From Verrucomicrobiia bacterium (lineage in GTDB: Bacteria > Verrucomicrobiota > Verrucomicrobiia > Verrucomicrobiales > DEV007), in assembly GCA_020439995.1 (NCBI GenBank), contig JAGROY010000142.1, positions 1 to 48,421 of the forward strand: DNA of 48,421 bases, given 5' to 3'. Each line of letters starts with the position of its first letter. The first letter of the stretch is position 1. This document shows, piece after piece, positions 1 through 9,048 of this stretch. The position numbers were made by a program, and so were the translations under genes. The notes beneath the pieces are model-generated. The model saw only the letters and a program-made list of their open reading frames with translations, ran no database searches and had not been told where the DNA came from.

Positions 1-207
1 CTTAGCCATATATCGCTTTTTTCCGCCGCGCTGTACTAGTACATCGAACCAGTTCACCCCATCATTGCCAACGAACCCATACAGGTTTGGGCCGCCTCTT
101 TCGCCAATGGGATCTCTGGATAGCCAACAAGAGACAGTCACATCTATCGTAAACCTGGGTGGACGGCTTTGGATGCGGTTCATGAGGAGGATCAGGGCGA
201 TCATCAT
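1..207 (-). pseudogene. RHS-repeat core C-terminal fragment, cut by window edge
   Basis: Translating the minus strand from position 120 down to 1 gives the hallmark of the RHS-repeat-associated core end: SRDPIGERGG, then NLYGFVGNDGVNWFDV, then a basic stretch (RGGKKRY) that runs off the window. In RHS/YD-repeat proteins this motif closes the core barrel and is followed by a variable, often toxic, C-terminal domain. The frame is closed upstream by a stop at 217-219. The two in-frame ATGs (205-207, 202-204) give only about 68 residues to the edge, and no YD repeats lie upstream. The residues before the motif (about 123-165) fit the family poorly, and the usual DPLG end is DVLV here. It is therefore a broken remnant or an orphan C-terminal cassette. 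Family recognition is firm; function is not inferable without the sequence left of the window. Confidence 0.6.
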
Positions 208-381
208 TCGGGAACGTTACGCATAACCGCCGGCAAATGCACCGGAAACACTCGGAGAAATTGCTTTTTTGCTCTTATTGCTCGAAGCCGCACTGGCTGG
301 CTCGGAGTCTGGTGGGTTGAACGGGCTGGATCGTCGGCGTATGACGTAGTGATGGATCGGAGCCATTCTCGGATTCCTTGC

Positions 382-2115
382 TTAATGAATTTCTGGATCC
401 GGTGTTGGTTCGCCGTCGTGGTGGAGGAAGTCGAAGTCGCAGCCTTCGTTGGCCTGGGTGACGTGGTCGAGGAATAGGCGGCCGTAGCCTCGGTGGTAGT
501 GGGGTTTGGGTGGTATCCAGGCGGCGCGGCGGGATTCCATTTCTTCTGCGCTGATCAAGAGCTGGATTCTGCGCTCTGGGACGTTGAGTTCGATCTGGTC
601 GCCGTCGCGGACAAAAGCGAGCGGGCCGCCGATTGCTGATTCCGGTGCGACGTGGAGGACGCAGGTGCCGTAGCTGGTGCCGCTCATGCGGGCATCGGAG
701 ATGCGTACCATGTCGCGCACGCCCTGCTCCAGGAGTTTCTTCGGGATGGGAAGCATGCCCCATTCTGGCATTCCGGGTGCGCCTTTGGGCCCGGCACTTT
801 GCAGCACGATCACGGAGTCCCTGGTCACTGGCAGATCGGGATCATCGATGCGTGCGGCCATGTCGTTGTAGTCATTGAAAACGACAGCAGGCCCGGTGTG
901 GGTGAGCAGTTCCGGGGAGGCGGCAGCGGCTTTGATCACTGCGCCATCTGGAGCGAGATTTCCGCGCAACACTGCTGTTCCGCCACTGGTCGCGCACGGG
1001 TTGGTGCGTGGGCGGATCACTTGCTCATTGTAGATTTCGGCGCCGAAAATGTTATCCCCTAACGTTTTACCATTTACCGTGAGACAGTCGAGATGCAGCA
1101 GATCCGGAATCTGATTCATGAGAGCACGCAATCCGCCGCCGAGGTAAAAGTCCTCCATGAGAAAGCGCCCTGCCGGACGGATATCCGCAAGCAGTGGAGT
1201 GCGCTGCGAGATCACGTCGAATTCATCCAGTTCAACCTTGATGCCGGCCCGCCCGGCCATGGCGACAATGTGCACGATGGCATTGGTCGAGCCACCGATG
1301 GCCATGTCGATCGAAATGCCGTTCTCGACGGCCTCCCTGGTCAGCACCTGCGATGGCTTTAGATCGTTCCAGACATTCTCCACCGCCTGCCGACCTGCCT
1401 GGGTCGCCATGCGCTGGTGTCCAGTATCAGATGCGGGGATCGACGATGCTCCGGGCAAGGTAAAGCCCATCGCTTCTGCGATCGCGGTCATGGTCGATGC
1501 CGTGCCCATCGTCATGCAATGCCCGGGCGAACGTGCGATGCCATCTTCGATCTCACGAAGCGCCTCTGCTGGCAGCCTGCCAGCCCGCCACTCGTCCCAG
1601 TACTTCCAGACATCGGAACCGCTTCCGAGCGTTTCTCCACGCCATGCACCTTTCAACATCGGCCCGCCCGGAACGTAGACAACGGGGATATCCATCGACA
1701 GCGCTCCCATCAGCAGTCCGGGCGTGGTCTTATCACAGCCCCCCATGAGGACGGCTCCATCGATCGGATAGCCACGCAATGTTTCCTCGGCTTCCATGGC
1801 CAGCAGATTACGGTAAAGCATGCTAGTGGGCTTGGTGTAGATCTCGCCGACTGACATCATCGGAATCTCCACCGGCATGCCGCCCGCTTGCAAGATGCCG
1901 CGCTTGATGTTCTCGACGAGTACCTTGAAATGCATATGGCAGGTGTTCATCTCCGACCAGGTGTTGAGCACCGCAATGATCGGCTTGCCCGCGATGTCGC
2001 CGTCGTCAAATCCCATTTGTTTCGCCCGCGAGCGGTGGCCCATAGCGCGTAGATCATGCACTCCAAACCAACGATGGGAACGGAGTGTTTCGGGAGATTT
2101 TTGTCGATCGGTCAT
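382..2115 (-). CDS. IlvD/Edd family dehydratase, sugar-acid (arabinonate-like) type
   Basis: A 577-residue cytoplasmic enzyme of the IlvD/Edd family, which removes water from 2,3-dihydroxy acids using an Fe-S cluster and Mg2+. The three cluster cysteines are visible: C59 (NTCHMH), C127 (GGCDKTTPG) and C200 (PGHCMTMG). K129 next to C127 is the lysine that is carbamylated in the family. The N-terminus (RSHRWFGVHDLRAMGHRS) and the NTWSEMNTCH motif resemble the sugar-acid branch (L-arabinonate/D-xylonate dehydratases) more than biosynthetic dihydroxy-acid dehydratase. Length is normal for that branch. No other sugar-acid or branched-chain amino acid gene lies beside it, so the substrate is inferred from motifs only. 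The next gene on the right is divergent, 109 bp away. Confidence 0.9.
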   Translation of the reverse strand: MTDRQKSPETLRSHRWFGVHDLRAMGHRSRAKQMGFDDGDIAGKPIIAVLNTWSEMNTCHMHFKVLVENIKRGILQAGGMPVEIPMMSVGEIYTKPTSMLYRNLLAMEAEETLRGYPIDGAVLMGGCDKTTPGLLMGALSMDIPVVYVPGGPMLKGAWRGETLGSGSDVWKYWDEWRAGRLPAEALREIEDGIARSPGHCMTMGTASTMTAIAEAMGFTLPGASSIPASDTGHQRMATQAGRQAVENVWNDLKPSQVLTREAVENGISIDMAIGGSTNAIVHIVAMAGRAGIKVELDEFDVISQRTPLLADIRPAGRFLMEDFYLGGGLRALMNQIPDLLHLDCLTVNGKTLGDNIFGAEIYNEQVIRPRTNPCATSGGTAVLRGNLAPDGAVIKAAAASPELLTHTGPAVVFNDYNDMAARIDDPDLPVTRDSVIVLQSAGPKGAPGMPEWGMLPIPKKLLEQGVRDMVRISDARMSGTSYGTCVLHVAPESAIGGPLAFVRDGDQIELNVPERRIQLLISAEEMESRRAAWIPPKPHYHRGYGRLFLDHVTQANEGCDFDFLHHDGEPTPDPEIH

Positions 2116-2224
2116 GCCGGATGCTGCTCAATCCCACGATGGGTGTAAAGCGGGACTTGTCAGTTTCACGTTGCAAGCGGCCCAAGATTCGCCGAACAAA
2201 CAGGAAACTCCCTGAGTCATCGCG

Positions 2225-3925
2225 ATGCACAACCCTTACGAGGACATACTGCCACCTGAACGGGTGAAAATCGGCCGGCCGGCGGCGTGGATCCTGTCCG
2301 TGCTGTTTCTGGTGGCGATCGTATTGCCGCCGTTGCTGAGGAATGTGTCGACTGCCTCTGAAAAAGACGGCAGCGGCTGGGTTCCGGTGGTTGAGTTTGC
2401 AAAGGCAGTGCGTCCGACAGCCCCGACGGATAAAGGTATCGCCGAACGGCTGCGTGAATTTGAAACCAAGCTGGAACAGAATGCCGAGTTCGCGCGCGCG
2501 CTGCGCCGTGGAACGCAAAGCCAGCTGACGGGCATTTTCCACGAAGGCAACAATCGCACGGTGATCGGTCGCGACGGCTGGCTTTATTTTCGTCCGGCGC
2601 TTCAGGCACTGACGGGCTATGGCCCGATCACCGCGGAGCCGTCATCGGTAGCAAAGGATCCATCGCGCTCGTCCTGGAAGCCCGCGCTGGGGGCGATCAC
2701 GCGCTTTGCCGAGCAGCTTCATGAACGTGGCATTGAGCTAGTGTTAGTGCCGGCACCAGTCAAGCCGATGATTTATCCCGAGAACCTGACGGACAACGCC
2801 GCCCAGACGTCTCCCGTTCGGCACCGGGACTCCGACGCATTCTTCGCCGCCCTCCGCAGCAAAGGGATCGCGATCATCGATGTAGCCGATATGCTGTGGC
2901 AGATGAAAGAGACCGACGCTGCCGACGGAGCGGTATTCCTGAAGCAAGACACGCACTGGCGACCGCGCGGAATGCTGGCGGCCGTGGAAGCAGTCGCCGA
3001 ACATCTGAAGTCGCGGCCATGGGAGCAGGAACTCCCGACGGCGGCAGTGGAATTCACCACCGAAACTGTCACCGCCCGCCACATCGGCGATCTCGTGGAG
3101 AAGCTGGACCTGCCCGACGGCTCCCGGATTTTCGAAGAAGAGGAGGCGACTCTAACGCGCGTTTTGGATAAGGCTGCGGGTGAGGCAATCACGAGCGACG
3201 CGGCTTCACCAGTGGTCGTTCTGGGTGACTCGTTCGTGAACGTTTTCAATGATCCCAGCCTTGGATTCGCGCTCGAAAACGCAGGCGATGATGGCTCGGC
3301 ACCCATGGTGACCGGAGCTGGATTTGCGCAGCACCTTGCGATGAAGCTGGGAAGACAGATCGACGTGATCGCCATCAATGGTGAAGCGTCCAGTGGCGTT
3401 CGTGAGCAATTTGCCCGCCGCTATGACGATGAAGTGCGGGCCAAAAAAGCCGTGATCTGGGTGATCGCCGCACGGGATCTTTTCCTCTCTGAGACTCCAG
3501 GGAAAGGCCTCGTTCGCTGGGACGACGTCACCTTCAACACATCCCTCCGCCCGGAGCAACCCGCCGGGGGGAACGTTGACGATCGTGAGTTCACCGTGCG
3601 GGGTACGGTGGCGCTGAAATCAGCGATTCCCAATCCACAGGACTCCTCGTATAAGGACGCCCTTTACGTGATTGAATTGGGCACGCCGGAAATCGTTACC
3701 GGCAAGCTGCCAGCGAGTGTACAACCTGGAGACACTCTTTACATTCGGCTCTGGGCTTTCAAAAATCGCAGCTACTCGAAAACCTCCAACCTGCAGGAAG
3801 GCGAACAAGTAACGCTTCGACTGAGTTCCTGGGATTCAAAGCCGGAACTGCACACCACCCGGATCGAGGATGACACACTGTTGTTCGATCCAGTGCCCTG
3901 GTGGTTCGGCGAACTGGCAGAATAG
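2225..3925 (+). CDS. AlgX/AlgJ-like SGNH O-acetyltransferase homologue, membrane anchored
   Basis: A 566-residue protein with one N-terminal membrane segment (about residues 20-38) and a large extracytoplasmic part. The GRDGWLYF motif near residue 115, the DTHW motif (D242, H244) and the GDSF motif (S336) are the signature of the AlgX/AlgJ SGNH-hydrolase-like domain. That domain transfers acetyl groups to exported polysaccharides such as alginate. The D-H pair and the serine fit the catalytic triad. The last 150 residues look like a beta-rich domain that may bind glycan. Homologues usually sit next to an MBOAT acyltransferase that supplies the acetyl donor. None is present here, so the partner must be elsewhere. 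The ATG lacks a clear Shine-Dalgarno sequence. Confidence 0.82.
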   Translation: MHNPYEDILPPERVKIGRPAAWILSVLFLVAIVLPPLLRNVSTASEKDGSGWVPVVEFAKAVRPTAPTDKGIAERLREFETKLEQNAEFARALRRGTQSQLTGIFHEGNNRTVIGRDGWLYFRPALQALTGYGPITAEPSSVAKDPSRSSWKPALGAITRFAEQLHERGIELVLVPAPVKPMIYPENLTDNAAQTSPVRHRDSDAFFAALRSKGIAIIDVADMLWQMKETDAADGAVFLKQDTHWRPRGMLAAVEAVAEHLKSRPWEQELPTAAVEFTTETVTARHIGDLVEKLDLPDGSRIFEEEEATLTRVLDKAAGEAITSDAASPVVVLGDSFVNVFNDPSLGFALENAGDDGSAPMVTGAGFAQHLAMKLGRQIDVIAINGEASSGVREQFARRYDDEVRAKKAVIWVIAARDLFLSETPGKGLVRWDDVTFNTSLRPEQPAGGNVDDREFTVRGTVALKSAIPNPQDSSYKDALYVIELGTPEIVTGKLPASVQPGDTLYIRLWAFKNRSYSKTSNLQEGEQVTLRLSSWDSKPELHTTRIEDDTLLFDPVPWWFGELAE

Positions 3926-3941
3926 ATCGAACGGCTACTGA

Positions 3942-4265
3942 TTACTCAGCCATAGCCCCCGTCCCCTGGCGGACGACGACCAAATGCTCGGCATTCACCG
4001 CCGTCACGCCTTGAACTTCCGCGACGACGAATACCGCCTGCTCCTTTAATTCAGCCGACGTGACCTCCCCATCAAGGCTTCCGTGGGAGCCATCGAACGA
4101 AACGCCAACCGTGTCCAGCCCGTGGCTTTCCAGCAACAGGCGGGCTTCACGCATCAATCGCTCTTCTGATTCTGACTGATGGACAAGAATCGCTGCTCCC
4201 CAAACGAAGCACAGGAACAGACCAAAAATGGCAGGAATACGGAATCTACTGGGTCTCTGAGGCAT
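3942..4265 (-). CDS. Small membrane-anchored BON-like protein
   Basis: A 107-residue protein with a hydrophobic N-terminal segment (about residues 10-28), so probably anchored to or exported across the inner membrane. The rest resembles one BON domain: a short helix (SEERLMREARLLLESHG), a strand reading VSFDGSHGSLDGEV, another helix, and a closing strand VTAVNAEHLVVV. The 'G-x-V-x-S/x-G-x-V ... V-x-G-V-x-x-V-x-x-x-L' spacing is typical of BON. BON domains are thought to bind phospholipid or polysaccharide surfaces. It converges with the AlgX-like gene (16 bp between ends) and is divergent from the radical SAM gene. Specific function unknown; the BON call rests on pattern only. Confidence 0.6.
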   Translation of the reverse strand: MPQRPSRFRIPAIFGLFLCFVWGAAILVHQSESEERLMREARLLLESHGLDTVGVSFDGSHGSLDGEVTSAELKEQAVFVVAEVQGVTAVNAEHLVVVRQGTGAMAE

Positions 4266-4302
4266 AGATGCAGGATATTATTTCAGAAACATTAACAATC
4301 AA

Positions 4303-5505
4303 ATGAAATCTGATATTCAACGATTTTTATGTTTTCCACAGAAACTATCGGGAGCTTGCGAATCCCGCAGACGAGCGATATATGTTCGGGTGAACAATTC
4401 GCATCCCCCCATCTCACGCCTTTCCAGTCCGTTCAGTAATGCACATGGCAGAGGCACTACCACCGCGCCTGAGAACCGCTTTGATCAAATCGAAGTGGCC
4501 TGGGACTTGGAGGCATTCGAAGAAATCCGCCGCCTCGACCCTGAGTTCGAGCCGCCGCCGTTGAAGACGGTATACTTCCGCGACGACAGTCAGTCGATCA
4601 TCAGCCGCAACGACAGTCCGGACGTTGGCTTCGATGCCAGTCTCAATCCCTATCGCGGTTGCGAACACGGCTGCGCCTATTGTTACGCCCGGCCTACCCA
4701 CGACTACCTCGGTTTCAACGCAGGCATCGACTTTGAATCCAAAATCATGGTGAAGCGAGATGCCCCCGCGTTGCTTCGCAAGGAACTGGCATCCACCCAC
4801 TGGAAACCGAAAGTCCTCGCCTGCAGCGGAGTGACAGACTGCTACCAGCCGGTTGAAGCAAAATTGAAAATCACTCGCGGATGTCTGGAAGTGCTCGCAG
4901 AGACGCGCAACCCAGTCGCCATCGTTACCAAGAACTATCTCGTTACCCGGGACATCGATCTTCTTTCCGAACTCGCAGCCCACAATGCCGCGATGGTGTA
5001 CGTTTCACTGACGACCCTCGATTCCGGGTTGGCTCGAAAACTTGAACCGCGTGCCTCGAGCCCATCGATGCGGTTGCGGGCGATCAGCAAGCTCCGCGCT
5101 TCCGGTGTGCGCGTGGGAGTGAGCACCGCACCGATGATTCCCGGTCTCAATGATCACGAACTCCCGGCGCTTCTCAGTGCTGCCGCAGACGCGGGAGCAG
5201 AGACAGCATTTTATACTGCGGTGCGACTGCCCTGGGGAGTCGCGGACGTTTTCAGTGACTGGCTTGAGCAGCATGTTCCCGGACAGAAAGAGAAAGTGCT
5301 CGGGCGCATCCGGGAAATGCGGGACGGCAAGCTGAACGATTCAAGCTTTGGCGAGCGCATGCGCGGCTCTGGAATGGTCGCCGAAGAACTGAAGGCCCTG
5401 TTTCGCGTCAGCGCCCGCAGAGCGGGGCTGGACAAAGCGCCCACGCCCCTCTCCGCAGCAGCCTTCCGTCGGCCCGCGCTGGATGGGCAGATGACGCTGC
5501 TTTAA
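4303..5505 (+). CDS. PA0069-family (SplB-like) radical SAM protein
   Basis: A radical SAM protein of up to 400 residues. NPYRGCEHGCAYCYAR carries the CX3CX2C iron-sulfur motif, followed by the family-typical blocks KPKVLACSGVTDCYQP and PVAIVTKNYLVTRD. This matches the PA0069 family, related to spore photoproduct lyase, whose substrate is not established. The family's conserved start is around HGRGTTTAPENRF (residues 49-61). The first 29 residues are poorly conserved-looking and AT-rich, so the true start may be the GTG at 4390 (371 residues). TTGCGA-17 bp-TATATG lies just upstream of that GTG and could be a promoter giving a nearly leaderless message. Stand-alone gene, divergent from the BON-like gene. 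Confidence 0.88.
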   Translation: MKSDIQRFLCFPQKLSGACESRRRAIYVRVNNSHPPISRLSSPFSNAHGRGTTTAPENRFDQIEVAWDLEAFEEIRRLDPEFEPPPLKTVYFRDDSQSIISRNDSPDVGFDASLNPYRGCEHGCAYCYARPTHDYLGFNAGIDFESKIMVKRDAPALLRKELASTHWKPKVLACSGVTDCYQPVEAKLKITRGCLEVLAETRNPVAIVTKNYLVTRDIDLLSELAAHNAAMVYVSLTTLDSGLARKLEPRASSPSMRLRAISKLRASGVRVGVSTAPMIPGLNDHELPALLSAAADAGAETAFYTAVRLPWGVADVFSDWLEQHVPGQKEKVLGRIREMRDGKLNDSSFGERMRGSGMVAEELKALFRVSARRAGLDKAPTPLSAAAFRRPALDGQMTLL

Positions 5506-5614
5506 AAATCCACCTCTGGGATACTTTGGGGCCGATTTGATTTCCAGATCGAGTGCATCTGGAAAAAGACTCTGAATCGACTTGAGAAGCTGATCTCAAT
5601 TCGGGATACAGGGA

Positions 5615-6640
5615 ATGATGACAACGATTTCACACATTTCAAAACCACTTCTTTCGCTCGGTGCACTTGTCCTGATCAGTCCTTCGGTGAACGCCGAGGA
5701 ATCGGCATTTCTTGATCGCTGGGCTCTCACGATTCCTGGCGGTGGTGCCGGTTGGTTACAAGTGACCAAAGAAAACGGCTACTATGACGCCAGCATTCTC
5801 TGGGGCGGTGGCAGTGTGGTGCCCGTGGATAGCGTGTTTTTCTCCGACGATGACACGCTGATCGTAACCCGCATCAACGAAGTGAAGCGAAAAGACAGCG
5901 CCGGGGAAACGGTACGCACACACCGGTTCACTGACGCCATTGTTGCGAAGATCGATGGTGATAAGATGGACCTGACACTGATGCACCCGAACGCAAATGG
6001 TGAAGGCGTCGAGCGCCAGCAGTTCACCGGCACGCGCATCGCTCCCCTGCCACCCAAACCTGATCTGGCTTCCGTCAAGTATAGAGATCCCGTGACCCTT
6101 TTCGACGGCAGCAACCTCGACCACTGGCAATTGATCAATCCGAAAGATGCCAACGGCTGGAGCATTGTCGATGGCGCACTGTCCAACGATCCCAAGCAGG
6201 AGGAAGGGAAGCCGCACAAGAGCTACGGAAACTTGCGAACAAAGGAGACTTTCGAAGACTTCAACCTCAAGCTTGAAGTGATGGTTCCGGAAGGCGGCAA
6301 CAGCGGCATCTACCTGCGCGGCATCTACGAAATCCAAGTCGCCGCCACTTACGGCAAGCCTCTCGATTCACACAACATGGGCGGCATCTACAGCCGCGTT
6401 GTGCCTGCGGTGGCAGCGGAAAAACCAGCTGGCGAATGGCAGACATACGACATCACTCTGGTAGACCGCCACGTCACGGTGATCCTCAATGGCAAAACCA
6501 TCCACGACAATGTACCGCTCCAAGGCTGCACTGGCGGAGCCCTTACGTCTGACGAAACCAAGCCCGGGCCCATTTATCTGCAAGGCGATCACACTCGCGC
6601 CAGCTACAAGAACATCGTGCTGCGGCCAGTCGCCAAGTGA
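5615..6640 (+). CDS. Secreted DUF1080 (3-keto-disaccharide hydrolase) domain protein
   Basis: A 341-residue protein with a cleavable-looking signal peptide (about residues 1-28, ending VNA-EES). Residues 30-150 form a beta-rich N-terminal part. From about residue 158 the DUF1080 LamG-like fold begins (VTLFDGSNLDHWQL), continues through WSIVDGALSND and GGNSGIYLRGIYEIQV, and ends in a strand reading GPIYLQGDHTRASYKNI. DUF1080 proteins are abundant in Verrucomicrobiota and Planctomycetes. Some are reported to hydrolyse 3-keto-glycosides, others probably only bind sugar. The expected site is the periplasm or cell surface. It sits alone between the radical SAM gene and the convergent Mla operon. 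An inverted repeat (CCAGAT...ATCTGG, 5545-5563) lies upstream, without the T-run expected of a terminator. Confidence 0.88.
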   Translation: MMTTISHISKPLLSLGALVLISPSVNAEESAFLDRWALTIPGGGAGWLQVTKENGYYDASILWGGGSVVPVDSVFFSDDDTLIVTRINEVKRKDSAGETVRTHRFTDAIVAKIDGDKMDLTLMHPNANGEGVERQQFTGTRIAPLPPKPDLASVKYRDPVTLFDGSNLDHWQLINPKDANGWSIVDGALSNDPKQEEGKPHKSYGNLRTKETFEDFNLKLEVMVPEGGNSGIYLRGIYEIQVAATYGKPLDSHNMGGIYSRVVPAVAAEKPAGEWQTYDITLVDRHVTVILNGKTIHDNVPLQGCTGGALTSDETKPGPIYLQGDHTRASYKNIVLRPVAK

Positions 6641-6667
6641 CTCTTAGCCAGCGATCGCGACTAAGGG

Positions 6668-7243
6668 TCAGAGGGTCGCAGCGATTTCCCGGGACAGGCG
6701 CGCCAGTGCTTCATTCATTGCGGCCACGCGCCCTGACGCTGGAGTGCTGTCATCGGCCATCGCGACGGTGGTTTCGTAGGCCACTGGGGTGGCGACTGCT
6801 CCGTTTATCGGCTGCAGTTTCCACGTGCACTCAAGGACGAGCAAACCGTCGGGAGATGGATCGAACCGGTCGATACGAATCTCGACAAGAGCGGTGTAAT
6901 CAAGAGCAACGAAATTGGGAACAGGCTGGATGTTGGTGGAGCCGGTCAACCGGCGCAAATTCTCAGCGACAACGCGTGCAACGGCAGCACTGAGTGGCTC
7001 ACTCCACAACTGATTCTGATGCACCACGATCCTTCCCTCGGCCTCCCGAGTGACCAGCTCCCGGCGGTCAAGGTATGGCGGCAAAGAGGGCATCGCAATC
7101 GCGACTGCGGGCTTCGCCGCAGTGGGAGTGCGTTCCGGCAAGGTGGCATCCAGCAGATGAATCACGGATTCATCGACGACCGGTCGCCCCAGTGAGCAGC
7201 CAACAAGAAACAGAGCAAGGAAGGTGGTTACGATTTCTTTCAT
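6668..7243 (-). CDS. PqiC-like ABC-transport auxiliary lipoprotein (Mla/MCE operon)
   Basis: A 191-residue lipoprotein with signal peptide and lipobox (FLVGC, cysteine at about residue 16). It matches the ABC-type transport auxiliary lipoprotein family (PqiC/DUF330): RRELVTREAEGRIVVHQNQLWSEPL is the family block and the C-terminal part is a strand-rich domain. PqiC-type proteins sit on the outer membrane and are thought to receive or pass on lipids from the MCE bridge. It is the last gene of the mlaE-mlaF-mlaD-pqiC-like operon. Its ATG overlaps the stop of the MlaD gene by 4 bp (7240-7243), implying translational coupling. Confidence 0.82.
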   Translation of the reverse strand: MKEIVTTFLALFLVGCSLGRPVVDESVIHLLDATLPERTPTAAKPAVAIAMPSLPPYLDRRELVTREAEGRIVVHQNQLWSEPLSAAVARVVAENLRRLTGSTNIQPVPNFVALDYTALVEIRIDRFDPSPDGLLVLECTWKLQPINGAVATPVAYETTVAMADDSTPASGRVAAMNEALARLSREIAATL

Positions 7244-8247
7244 GGCTTTGTCTTGCCCCGGATCAGGCTGTCGGGATTGCGTTTCAGGTCGCTGGTAAGT
7301 TCTTCAATTCCTCGCGAGGTGCGCTCCAGATGCCGCAGTACCTCCTGTAAGTTCAACAATAGCGGCGCACGAGGGTCACCGCTCTTTTTGATTTCTTCAA
7401 CCGCTTCCTCGATCTTCACCAGACTGGTGTTTGCGCTTTCCACCACTTTAGCCAAGTCGTCCATCACCGGATCGATTCCATCATTGACCTTCGAAGTCAC
7501 TGCCTTCATCTCCGCAAGAGTCGAATCCAGATTCGCCACCGCACTCTTGAGTTTCTCGTCACCGGTAATCGACTGAACATCTTCAGTGATACGGATGACA
7601 TTGTCATTCAATGATTTGAAGTCGAGCTGGTCAATCTGCTCCTTGGCGCTGACCAGGACATTCTTCATCTCCGTCATCACACTCTCAAGATTCAAGCTGT
7701 TGATCTTCTTCAATCCGTCAGAGATGCCAGCGATCAATTCGTCAATCTCCGTCGGAATGGTCGGGATTACGGGATACGGCGGCGACGTTTTATCCTCGTA
7801 AACAAAACCCGGGGTATCAGGCACCACATCAAACTCAATATAAAGCTGCCCGGTGACCAGGCTCTGCTGTTTCATTCCCGCACGCAGTCCCTCCGCCACC
7901 GCCATATGCACGCCTTCAGCTGATGAGAAATCGATCACTCCGCCACCCGCCCGCGTAACGTTCTCGAGCTGACGCTTGGCGAGTTCCACCACGACAGGGA
8001 TAATCTTGCGATTGCCTGCAGTGTCGACAATGACATTGATCGACGAAACTCTACCAATCCTCACGCCGCCAAATCGCACATCGGATCCCACTTGCAGACC
8101 ATAGGCACTCTTGTCGAAAAACAACATGACCTTGTCTGTACTCTCAAAATACTTTCCTGCGCCGACGATGACCAGTGATGCGGCGCCGAAAAGGAGACCG
8201 ACGAGTGTAAACAGACCGATGATGGCTGGGCTGGCTTTGTGGCTCAT
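7240..8247 (-). CDS. mlaD: MlaD-family MCE-domain lipid transport protein
   Basis: 335 residues counted from the ATG at 8247, chosen because MSHKASPAIIGLFTLVGL directly precedes the transmembrane segment. The MCE domain follows (residues about 38-120, VMLFFDKSAYGLQVGSDVRFGGVRIGRV), with the usual hydrophobic stretch and LYIEFDV block. A long helical C-terminal tail (about residues 170-335) probably forms coiled coil or needle-like helices, as in PqiB/Mce-type proteins; E. coli MlaD is only about 180 residues. MCE proteins form hexameric rings that carry phospholipids between membranes. The gene follows MlaF by 16 bp and overlaps the lipoprotein gene by 4 bp. Confidence 0.9.
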   Translation of the reverse strand: MSHKASPAIIGLFTLVGLLFGAASLVIVGAGKYFESTDKVMLFFDKSAYGLQVGSDVRFGGVRIGRVSSINVIVDTAGNRKIIPVVVELAKRQLENVTRAGGGVIDFSSAEGVHMAVAEGLRAGMKQQSLVTGQLYIEFDVVPDTPGFVYEDKTSPPYPVIPTIPTEIDELIAGISDGLKKINSLNLESVMTEMKNVLVSAKEQIDQLDFKSLNDNVIRITEDVQSITGDEKLKSAVANLDSTLAEMKAVTSKVNDGIDPVMDDLAKVVESANTSLVKIEEAVEEIKKSGDPRAPLLLNLQEVLRHLERTSRGIEELTSDLKRNPDSLIRGKTKP

Positions 8248-8263
8248 GAGGAATGCATTGAAA

Positions 8264-9010
8264 TCACGGCGTTGCGCCCCGGTTAAGAAACTCCCGTACC
8301 ATTGAGTTGTCTGAGTGATCACGCAACCATTTCGGATCACCTGTCGCACTTTGCGTCCGCGTGACCGTATTCAGGAAGATCGAATTGTTTGCGATTGCGA
8401 AAATGCTCGCCAGCTCATGGGTGACGACTACCACCGTCGATCCCAGAGTGTCCCGCAGCTGCAGGATCAGCTCATCCAGTCGACGTGAACTCAGCGGATC
8501 AAGCCCGGCGCTTGGCTCATCCAGAAACAAAATATCCGGATCCAGCGCCATGGCACGCGCGATGCCCGCACGCTTGTTCATGCCGCCGCTAACCTGTGCG
8601 GGATAATAATCTTCGTACCCGGACAATCCGACCAGCGCCAGTTTGTACACTGCCAGCTCGCGCACATCCTTCGCGGGCAACTCGGTATGCTGCTCAATAG
8701 GAAGCGCGATATTTTCCGCCAGCGTGAGCGATGTCCAGAGCGCGCCGGACTGATACATCACACCGAACCGGCGAATGAAGCGCTCGCGCTGGTCGGGCTC
8801 TGCGCTGGTGAAATCTTCACCATCGTAGAGAACCCGTCCCGATGCGGGTTCCTTCAATCCAATCAGATGCCGGAGCAACGTGCTTTTGCCGCACCCGCTG
8901 CCTCCCATGATGACAAAGATATCCCGCTCGGAGATGTCGAAATTCAAATCTCGCATCACTACATAGGATCCGAATGCCATGGTCAGGTCCCGCACGGAGA
9001 CTTTTGCCAT
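8264..9010 (-). CDS. mlaF: MlaF-family ABC transporter ATPase
   Basis: A 248-residue ATPase counted from the ATG at 9010. The frame is open further upstream, but those residues lie over the MlaE gene and are not family-like. It has Walker A GGSGCGKST (residues 36-44), the signature QVSGGMNKRAGIARA (the degenerate SGGM form is usual in MlaF) and Walker B ILFLDEPSAGLDP with a conserved H-loop (VVVTHE). It powers MlaE-mediated phospholipid transport on the cytoplasmic face of the inner membrane. It lies 38 bp after MlaE and 16 bp before MlaD. A GTG at 9043 is a possible alternative start. Confidence 0.92.
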   Translation of the reverse strand: MAKVSVRDLTMAFGSYVVMRDLNFDISERDIFVIMGGSGCGKSTLLRHLIGLKEPASGRVLYDGEDFTSAEPDQRERFIRRFGVMYQSGALWTSLTLAENIALPIEQHTELPAKDVRELAVYKLALVGLSGYEDYYPAQVSGGMNKRAGIARAMALDPDILFLDEPSAGLDPLSSRRLDELILQLRDTLGSTVVVVTHELASIFAIANNSIFLNTVTRTQSATGDPKWLRDHSDNSMVREFLNRGATP

Positions 9011-9048
9011 CGCTTGCACGTCTTCTGATTGATCGCTTGCCACCAAAG

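Noticed and set aside
5545..5563. CCAGAT...ATCTGG as a terminator after the radical SAM gene
   Set aside because: It is followed by As, not Ts, on the plus strand, and on the minus strand the T-run precedes the stem.
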